A stretch of 21,706 bases of DNA from Candidatus Omnitrophota bacterium (GTDB taxonomy: Bacteria > Omnitrophota > Gorgyraeia > Duberdicusellales > 4484-171). The DNA lies in the NCBI GenBank assembly GCA_028702365.1, contig JAQVOZ010000003.1, positions 1 to 21,706 of the forward strand. Direction: 5' to 3'. The notes under the pieces are model-generated. The model saw only the letters and a list, made by a program, of their open reading frames with translations. It made no database searches and was not told the origin of the DNA. A program made the position numbers and the translations under genes. How positions within the stretch are numbered: the stretch's first letter is position 1; every line of letters starts with the position of its first letter. Positions 13,600-19,729 of the stretch are shown in pieces.

Positions 13600-13604
13600 G
13601 ATAA

Positions 13605-13620
13605 AATGAAAAATTTCATT
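13605..13620. repeat. 16-bp inverted repeat AATGAAA-AA-TTTCATT beside the promoter
   Basis: Two 7-base arms separated by two bases form a perfect palindrome, lying just upstream of the -35 element and between it and the end of the response-regulator gene. It is AT-rich and could be a second operator or an UP-like element. As a terminator it would have a weak stem without G or C pairs other than one per arm, so I do not call it one. No known consensus was recognised. Confidence 0.45.
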
Positions 13621-13623
13621 CGG

Positions 13624-14811
13624 CTAGGTACGTGTTTTATCAAGAATCTCTTTTTGCGTCTTTAGGGCTCGTTCAATGTCCTCTGTGGTTATAAAACCGC
13701 AATCTTTGAGTATTTCTCCGAGTATTACTCCCCTCTTCCAGTGTATAGTAAGCGCTTCTTCGAGTTGTTGTTCGGTTATTTTGTTCTGCTCAATCAGTAT
13801 CTGGCCTATGGGTTTGTACGAACTTCTGAAAAAATCTTCCTTTTTGTATACCAGCAGGTCTTCTTTGCCGTCTAACGAAGTTCTTCTGTCTGCCATAAAT
13901 TTGCTTCCCGGAACGGTTTTTAAATATTTTTTTACTTCTGCCACCCGCTCATTGATTTCTATCATACTTTTTAATTCGCTGGGTTTGGTTTTATTCACTA
14001 CGGCTATTGTTATGCTCATAAGAGGCATTTTTCTTATTTGTTTTGCGCGGTTACGTGCAACTATAAAATTCTGTTCCCTGTCTTTTTTGGAGTAGTGATA
14101 AGGCAGGAGGTTATCAAACATAAAAATAAAGTAACGGCATATTTCCTTATATTTATCCGGCGTTGTGATAAAAACAAAATCATCTCCGCCAATGTGGCCT
14201 ATGAAGTCATCTATGTTTCCGAACTTCTTAATCACGCTATAAAGTATATAGGCAGTTTGCATAAGAGCTTTGTCGCCTTTTATGTAGCCGTAAACGTCAT
14301 TGAAGGATTTAAAATTATCGATATCTATGTGGGCAAAAGAAAATGTAATATTTTTTTCTACCCGTTCTTTTATCATATCTTCTATGAGCCGCGCGCCCGG
14401 CAACCCGGTTAACGGGCTCGAGTGAAAACTATATTGGGAGCGTTTTATGGCTATTTCTATGCGCGTTCTTAAATCAAGCGGGTCTGGCGGCTTTATAAGA
14501 TAATCATCAACGCCTTGTTTTAGAGTAAGCAGCTGCTCTCTTAGCTGCCCTTTATTTATCAAAGTAATTATTGGTATAAGAGCAGTAAGAAAGTCTTCCT
14601 TAAGCAGCCGGCATATCTCTAGGTGGGATTTCGTTGCGGAATGCACGTCTATTATTATAGCGTCAGGAGATATTTTTTTGATTACGTTTATGCCGTCTAT
14701 CTTAAGCTCGTGTATAAAAACTTCATATCCCCACCCATCAAAGCAGAAGTGAAGAATATCTCTTAGGTGTTTATCGGAAGATATAATTAAAATTCTTTTT
14801 ACCTTTTTCAT
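13624..14811 (-). CDS. Response regulator with receiver, GGDEF and C-terminal MshEN-like domain
   Basis: The 395-residue protein has three parts. Residues 4-123 are a receiver domain with D13, phosphoacceptor D55 (IIIDVHS) and K107 (YLIKPP). Residues 131-306 are a diguanylate cyclase domain: LTGLPGARLIEDM, DIDNFKSFNDVYG and the signature GGDDF (208-212), a conservative variant of GGDEF likely to be active, though there are insertions around 216-260. Residues 333-385 (IGQILIEQNKITEQQLEEAL, LGEILKDCGFITTEDIERAL) resemble the MshEN/T2SSE-N repeat, which in MshE binds c-di-GMP; the usual first Arg is replaced by Pro. The protein probably makes or senses c-di-GMP in response to a phosphorelay. It lies 59 bases after the GT9 gene and ends nine bases before the promoter-region palindrome. 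No RxxD inhibitory site was identified. Confidence 0.87.
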   Translation of the reverse strand: MKKVKRILIISSDKHLRDILHFCFDGWGYEVFIHELKIDGINVIKKISPDAIIIDVHSATKSHLEICRLLKEDFLTALIPIITLINKGQLREQLLTLKQGVDDYLIKPPDPLDLRTRIEIAIKRSQYSFHSSPLTGLPGARLIEDMIKERVEKNITFSFAHIDIDNFKSFNDVYGYIKGDKALMQTAYILYSVIKKFGNIDDFIGHIGGDDFVFITTPDKYKEICRYFIFMFDNLLPYHYSKKDREQNFIVARNRAKQIRKMPLMSITIAVVNKTKPSELKSMIEINERVAEVKKYLKTVPGSKFMADRRTSLDGKEDLLVYKKEDFFRSSYKPIGQILIEQNKITEQQLEEALTIHWKRGVILGEILKDCGFITTEDIERALKTQKEILDKTRT

Positions 14812-14822
14812 CTTATAGGGAT

Positions 14823-14831
14823 ATTATAGCA
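14823..14831 (-). promoter_or_regulatory. Extended -10 promoter candidate for the response regulator gene
   Basis: On the minus strand TGCTATAAT (14831-14823) matches an extended -10 (TGnTATAAT) exactly. A -35 at the expected distance is weak (GATGCA). Transcription would start about four bases from the ATG at 14811, so the leader would be very short. The remaining bases between 14832 and 14870 hold no clear terminator. Confidence 0.4.
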
Positions 14832-14870
14832 GGCATTTTAAAGGCTGCATCAGATTTTACAGGAAAGGCC

Positions 14871-15896
14871 TTATTCTAATATTTCTCGAATAAGCGCAAA
14901 CACTTCCTCCGGTTCAATCGATTTAAGGCAGAGGAAATTGTTGATGCAATTATGGGCCAGGCAAATTTTACAGGAAACTGCCTTATGTATATAGAAAGAT
15001 TTTTTCCCAAGCGGCCTCCAGCGTGTAGGTGACAGCCCCGGGTCATTTCTTCCAAAAATAGAAATTACAGGTACATCCAGGCTTGCCGCAATATGTACCG
15101 GCCCTGAGTCGTTAGATATAAATACTTTTGATTGTTTAAGCAAGGCGCCTATATCGGAAATACTCAAGATTCCCCGAAAATCTATTACTCCTTTTTCTTT
15201 TGCTAATTCCTCGGCGAACTTCCTTTCCTCTTTTGAGCTTATTATGATTACTTTTAAATTAGTTTTTTCTTTTATCAGTTTGGCCAGTTTTATGAAATTA
15301 TCCTGCATCCAGCGTTTCGATGGGCACGAAGCCGAAGGATGTATTACGGCAAACTCATTATTTTTTATTCCATTTGCCAAGAGTAACTCTTTTATTCGTT
15401 TTTCCGATTCTTTTTTAATGGGGAAATGGGCCTGTTTTTCCGTAATCGGAATCCCCGCTTCTCTAAGGATATCGAGAGTGTACTCCAGTTCGTGTTTTTT
15501 GCCCTCATGTTTTTTGTCTTCTATTGGCTGGGTTAGTAAATGGCCCATTTTCCGGTTTAGGCCAATACGGTGCGTAATGCCGGAGAAAAATGCGAGCATA
15601 TTAGAACGATTGTTGGGATTTAAGATAAAGACGGTGTCAAAATTCTTTTTACGCAAGGAAAGGCAGAATTTTATTGAAGAAAAAATACTTTTATGTTTAT
15701 TATTTTTATCATAAATTATGATTTCATCCAGATAGGGATTACCTTCCACTACATCTTTTGTGTATGGCCTGCAAAGAAAAGCTATATGGCTATCCGGATA
15801 AAATTTACGCAAATTCGCTATCACGGGAGTTGAAAGGATTACGTCTCCCAATCTATCCGTACGCATTATTAATATTTTTTTGCGTTTTTGTTCCAT
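14871..15896 (-). CDS. GT9 glycosyltransferase (heptosyltransferase II-like)
   Basis: The 341-residue protein is a GT-B enzyme of family 9. Evidence: N-terminal IMRTDRLGDVILSTPVI (10-26) with the conserved R-L-G-D, central HPSASCPSKRW (186-196), C-terminal NDSGPVH (262-268), which contacts ADP-heptose in WaaC/WaaF-type enzymes, and the four Cys near the end (C309/C312/C317/C323) seen in the WaaF-like group. It probably adds a heptose or other sugar to LPS core or a related glycan at the cytoplasmic face of the inner membrane. It is two bases after the preceding GT9 gene and is last in the glycan cluster. The exact sugar and acceptor cannot be determined. Confidence 0.86.
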   Translation of the reverse strand: MEQKRKKILIMRTDRLGDVILSTPVIANLRKFYPDSHIAFLCRPYTKDVVEGNPYLDEIIIYDKNNKHKSIFSSIKFCLSLRKKNFDTVFILNPNNRSNMLAFFSGITHRIGLNRKMGHLLTQPIEDKKHEGKKHELEYTLDILREAGIPITEKQAHFPIKKESEKRIKELLLANGIKNNEFAVIHPSASCPSKRWMQDNFIKLAKLIKEKTNLKVIIISSKEERKFAEELAKEKGVIDFRGILSISDIGALLKQSKVFISNDSGPVHIAASLDVPVISIFGRNDPGLSPTRWRPLGKKSFYIHKAVSCKICLAHNCINNFLCLKSIEPEEVFALIREILE

Positions 15897-15898
15897 GG

Positions 15899-16819
15899 TT
15901 ATTTCTGCATAAGTTCATCCATGGCATCAAGAACCAATTGCGAGTCTATTTCCATGCATTCGTGGTTAAATTGACAGTGCGGCATATCACAGGGCGCGCA
16001 ATCGAGGTCCTCCCTTTTTACTACAATATACTTGTCTGACCATGGGCCATATTTGTGGGCACTGGTTTGTCCAAACATAGCCACTATCGGCACGTCAATA
16101 TAGCTTGCTATGTGCATTATGCTTGAATCTACGCATATGAGTAAGCGCGCATAATTCTTAAGGAGATAAAATACTTCATGGATTTTAGTCTTTCCTACAA
16201 AGTCGTTTACTCCTTTGATGCCTGGAATATCTTTGTAAAATTCCTTGTCTTTTTCCTGGCCCAATACTGCAACCGGGAAATGTTCAGTGAGTTTTAAAAT
16301 AAGTTTTTTTAGAAGATTGTATGGGTAACGTTTTTGTATCGCATTCGACGCGCAGGCAATGAATATTGATTGTGGAATTTTTAGCGATTTCCATTTTTCT
16401 TTTTCGTCTTCCGTAAGCTTAAATTCTGCGGTTGTTGTTGCATTAAGTTTCGCAATATTTCTTATCAGGTAAAGATATTTATCCTTTGCGTGCAGCCCTT
16501 CAGGAAATTTCCGAAAAAAAGGGGTGTGCTTGCCGCCGGTAAATAAAGGTAAAAGGGAATTCTTAAAATCAACAATAAGGTCGTATTTTCCCCGAAGTGC
16601 CAGCGAAAATTCAAGTTTTTGCCTGGCCGGCCAGCGCTTATCAAAGAGAAGCGTTTTATTAACATAAGGGTGCCGCAAAAAAAACTCTTCAGTTTGCCTT
16701 GAGCAAATTAAAGTTAGGTTTGCCTGAGGATAATTTGAATGCACTTTATCAAGGGCGGAAAGTGTAAGAATCGAATCACCGATATTGCTTGGCAGATTTA
16801 CTATTATGTTTTTAAACAT
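15899..16819 (-). CDS. GT9 glycosyltransferase (divergent heptosyltransferase family)
   Basis: This 306-residue protein has the GT9 layout: N-terminal LPSNIGDSILTLSAL (9-23), a central strand-helix with ASNAIQKRYP (157-166), and the C-terminal motif VDSSIMHIAS (230-239). The usual NDSGPxH is altered to VDSSIMH: D231 and H236 are retained while Asn and Gly are lost. The four-Cys end is present (C274/C277/C282/C288). It is shorter than its two neighbours (339 and 341). The changes may reflect another nucleotide-sugar donor. It overlaps the upstream GT9 gene by 16 bases and precedes the next by two, so all three are probably co-translated. Confidence 0.85.
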   Translation of the reverse strand: MFKNIIVNLPSNIGDSILTLSALDKVHSNYPQANLTLICSRQTEEFFLRHPYVNKTLLFDKRWPARQKLEFSLALRGKYDLIVDFKNSLLPLFTGGKHTPFFRKFPEGLHAKDKYLYLIRNIAKLNATTTAEFKLTEDEKEKWKSLKIPQSIFIACASNAIQKRYPYNLLKKLILKLTEHFPVAVLGQEKDKEFYKDIPGIKGVNDFVGKTKIHEVFYLLKNYARLLICVDSSIMHIASYIDVPIVAMFGQTSAHKYGPWSDKYIVVKREDLDCAPCDMPHCQFNHECMEIDSQLVLDAMDELMQK

Positions 16820-17823
16820 TTTCCCAGAATTTCTTTTGCTTTAAAGAATACATCCTCTAGTTTTATGTTTTTCATGCAAAAATTGTCCTGACAGCTTATG
16901 TTATAGCAGGGTATCTCGCAATTGACGGACTTTTTTAAAATTTCAACTTTCATGCCGCGCGGCGCGCTAAGTTCCGATGAGGTTGGCCCGAACAATACAA
17001 GAGTATTAATTCCGAGAGAAGCAGATAAGTGTGCCGGGCCGGAATCATTTGAGATGAATAAGTCAACATTTTGTATCAATGCGGCAAGTTCCTTTATGCT
17101 TGTTTTAGCGCAGAAATTGTATGCTTTTTCCTTCATGTTATTGACAACCATATCGACGACTGGCATATCACCTTTTGTTCCGACAAAAAGAATGTTGCAA
17201 TTTGCTTCTTTTATGAGCTTATCAGAAAGTGCTGCAAATTTTTCTGCTGGCCATCGTTTAAGCAGCCAGTTTGCGGATGGGTTCACGCCCACCAGATAGG
17301 TATGTTTTTGACGAATGGCTGCTATGTCGTTTCTGTATTTTTCCAATATCTGCTGTTTAACATATACCTTAGGGGCCTTGTCGGTAATATCAATGCCAGA
17401 TTTTTCAAAGAGGTATAGATAGTAATCCTGCTTATGTATATCTTTTGCAGGAGGCGTAATCATTCTATTTACGACAAAAGTATTTTTACGCCGTTTGTAT
17501 CCTATTCTTGTTTTTATTCCGGAAAGAAAACATATTAGAGCGCGGGTAAATGAGCGGTGTATAAGAAAAACCGTGTCAAAATTTTTTGCCCTCAATTGTT
17601 TTATGAATCGTAATTTATCTAAAAAACTTTTATGGCTTTTCTTTTCATCAAAGACCATTACTTCATCAACATAGGGATTATCGCTAAATATGTCTTTTAC
17701 TCTTTCGGGCGCCATCACTGCAACGTATGATTGGGGAAATTTTTCCTTTATTGCTTTTATGGCGGGCGTTGTCATTATGGCGTCCCCTAGCCAGTTTACG
17801 CTTACAATGAGAATTCGTTTCAT
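16804..17823 (-). CDS. waaF: Lipopolysaccharide heptosyltransferase II-like GT9 enzyme
   Basis: The 339-residue protein is the most typical WaaF-like member of the three: VSVNWLGDAIMTTPAI (7-22) matches the WaaF N-terminus (P-x-W-x-G-D-x-x-M/x-T-P), NPSANWLLKRWPAEKF (181-196) with KRW, and NDSGPAHLSAS (259-269). C-terminal C302/C306/C311/C316 is as in WaaF. Function by family: transfer of L-glycero-D-manno-heptose from ADP-heptose onto LPS inner core, at the cytoplasmic side of the inner membrane. It starts one base after the deacetylase stop and its end overlaps the following gene. The gene symbol is by family resemblance; the acceptor is not known. Confidence 0.85.
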   Translation of the reverse strand: MKRILIVSVNWLGDAIMTTPAIKAIKEKFPQSYVAVMAPERVKDIFSDNPYVDEVMVFDEKKSHKSFLDKLRFIKQLRAKNFDTVFLIHRSFTRALICFLSGIKTRIGYKRRKNTFVVNRMITPPAKDIHKQDYYLYLFEKSGIDITDKAPKVYVKQQILEKYRNDIAAIRQKHTYLVGVNPSANWLLKRWPAEKFAALSDKLIKEANCNILFVGTKGDMPVVDMVVNNMKEKAYNFCAKTSIKELAALIQNVDLFISNDSGPAHLSASLGINTLVLFGPTSSELSAPRGMKVEILKKSVNCEIPCYNISCQDNFCMKNIKLEDVFFKAKEILGKCLKT

Positions 17824-17824
17824 T

Positions 17825-18643
17825 TTAATACGGTTTTTTAGGTTTTTTAAAAATGTTATAGAATCCGCTCAATTTTGCCCACAGGCTGAATTCTGTATCG
17901 CGATCAGTTGCTTTTATTCTGCGCAGGGAAAATATGCTAAGTTTTTTTGAAAATCCCCGGTTGGTTGTGCAAGCGCAGAGATACCCGCTATCTTCAGTTT
18001 CTTTTAGAATTTTTTGGTCATATGCCCCGCCCGGATAAGCTAGCGTTTCTATCTGGGTTTTAAACTGCCGGGCAAGCGCATATTTTGATCCGGAAAGCTC
18101 TTTTTTGAGCTCTTCATTTGAAACTTCCGGAAGGTCGGGATGCGTCAGCGTATGCGAGCCTATGTTTATTTTTGTTCCCTTTAAAATTGACCGGATATCT
18201 GCCTCGGAAAGAAATTCTGGTTTGCCTATGCGGTTAACTGTCACAAACAATGTAGCAGGGAAATTAAACATTTTTAAAATTTTTACAGCTTCAAGATTAT
18301 CTTTGTATCCGTCATCAATAGTTATTACAACCGAATTTCTTGGTATGTGTTTTCTGTCCTTTAGCAATCTGCAATAATCATTTAAGCTTATGACTTTATA
18401 ACCCTTAGCTTTTATGAATTCCAATTGCTTGTAGAAATTTGCGTTGGATACAGCTGCGTAATCTTTTGTCCGGGAAGAGTCGAATGAATGATACATAAGT
18501 ATAGGAGTAGTATAATGAAAGTATACGTACGCATAGAATGCAGATACTGCAGCTAGAATTATAGCCAGAATTATTCTTGGGCAAAACGCCTTCGATTGAT
18601 TTCTATAAATTTTTGGTTCGCAATTTGATTTTTTAAGCTTCAT
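17825..18643 (-). CDS. Membrane-anchored polysaccharide deacetylase (CE4)
   Basis: The 272-residue protein has an N-terminal basic stretch and one membrane helix (about 22-42), followed by a NodB-like domain. Catalytic parts: TPILMYHSF (46-54), TIDDGYKD with D110/D111, SHTLTHPD with H164/H168 (the metal site Asp-His-His), and AYPGGAYD (202-209). It should remove N-acetyl groups, or other acyl groups, from a polysaccharide at the outer face of the inner membrane. It sits between a GT4 gene (4-base ATGA overlap) and a waaF-like gene (one-base gap), so it is likely to act on the glycan built by this cluster. The substrate cannot be read from the sequence. Confidence 0.88.
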   Translation of the reverse strand: MKLKKSNCEPKIYRNQSKAFCPRIILAIILAAVSAFYAYVYFHYTTPILMYHSFDSSRTKDYAAVSNANFYKQLEFIKAKGYKVISLNDYCRLLKDRKHIPRNSVVITIDDGYKDNLEAVKILKMFNFPATLFVTVNRIGKPEFLSEADIRSILKGTKINIGSHTLTHPDLPEVSNEELKKELSGSKYALARQFKTQIETLAYPGGAYDQKILKETEDSGYLCACTTNRGFSKKLSIFSLRRIKATDRDTEFSLWAKLSGFYNIFKKPKKPY

Positions 18644-19713
18644 AAGACTTCCTTGTATACTTTTTCCGTGTTTAGCGTCATATTTTCCATTGAGAAAATT
18701 TGTGCGTCTTCTTTTGCTTTTTTTGTTATTTTTTCACAAAGTGATTTATCCTGCATGAGCTTTTCCATTGCTTCTTTCAGGTAAAAACCTTCGTATTTGT
18801 AAAAAAGCAGGCCGTTCTCTCCGTTCTTTATTATTTCGGAAATAGCCCCGGTATTAAAGCCAATTACCGGTATGCCTTTTAAAAACGCTTCTATGATAAC
18901 GTAGCCGAATCCTTCTTTTTTAGAAGGAACAATCAGTATGTCCAAAATATCAAGGAAGTCTTTTGCTTCCATGTCGAAAAACCTGGTTTTGTTTTCGATG
19001 TCAGTCAACTTGATTAATGTTTTTAATTCTTCTTCAAGTTTTCCTTTTCCGGACATTACAAGATAGGTATTGTCGTGGTTGTATGATAGAAGTTTAAACG
19101 CTTCGACTGCCAGAAAATGCCCTTTTTCTTCTGAAATTCTGCCCAGGATGCCTACGATAAAATCACTTTTTGTAAATCCGTAATCAGTTTTTGTTTTTTT
19201 CCGTCCATCAAATTCTTCACGGGAAACCCCGTTATAAACGACTCGTATTTTATCTTCCCGAATATTCAAATCCTGCGATAGATGGTTTTTTACGTTATTG
19301 CTTACTGCGATAGTTCGTAATCCCTCAAACTTTAACTGTTTTCTGGCCCGGCTTTTACGGTAAAAGCCATGAAAGGTGCTTATGTACGGAACCTTTGTGA
19401 ATTTATATAAAAGAAACCCTAAGAATTGGGTGACGCGGCTGTTAGAGTGGATAATGTCGATTTTTTCTTTTTTTATGAATTTAACAAGAGCCAAAAAAGA
19501 AACTAATACTTTTATGCTGAATATAGATTTTGTTTTTATTGGTATAGTTTTGTAGCTTATGTTTTCTTCCGTAAGTTTGGCAAGCCATTCCCCGCCAGGC
19601 GCACACGAAACCCAGACGCTATGCCCGTTTTTCTTTAAACCTTTTGCAAGTGTCAAAACGTAACGGGAAATACCGCCGGCGTTTAAATGAGTGCAAATAA
19701 GTAGTATCCTCAT
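18640..19713 (-). CDS. GT4 glycosyltransferase
   Basis: The 357-residue protein is a GT-B retaining glycosyltransferase of family 4. The N-terminal domain has CTHLNAGGISRYVLTLAKGL (7-26), IIHSNSR and STFHGF (112-117). The C-terminal domain has ILGRISEEKGH and the donor-binding EX7E motif E267/E275 (PSKKEGFGYVIIEAF). It likely uses an activated nucleotide-sugar to extend LPS or another surface polysaccharide. It lies 16 bases after the fusion GT gene and overlaps the deacetylase start by 4 bases. The sugar is not identifiable. Confidence 0.87.
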   Translation of the reverse strand: MRILLICTHLNAGGISRYVLTLAKGLKKNGHSVWVSCAPGGEWLAKLTEENISYKTIPIKTKSIFSIKVLVSFLALVKFIKKEKIDIIHSNSRVTQFLGFLLYKFTKVPYISTFHGFYRKSRARKQLKFEGLRTIAVSNNVKNHLSQDLNIREDKIRVVYNGVSREEFDGRKKTKTDYGFTKSDFIVGILGRISEEKGHFLAVEAFKLLSYNHDNTYLVMSGKGKLEEELKTLIKLTDIENKTRFFDMEAKDFLDILDILIVPSKKEGFGYVIIEAFLKGIPVIGFNTGAISEIIKNGENGLLFYKYEGFYLKEAMEKLMQDKSLCEKITKKAKEDAQIFSMENMTLNTEKVYKEVL

Positions 19714-19729
19714 CTTTTACTTGTTGATT

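Noticed and set aside
13605..13620. Rho-independent terminator for the response-regulator gene
   Set aside because: The stem is AT-rich with a single G-C pair per arm and only a short, broken T-run follows.
14832..14870. Terminator hairpin after the last GT9 gene (GCAGGC/GGCTGC)
   Set aside because: Imperfect stem and no T-run; the two-sided repeat is too short to support a call.
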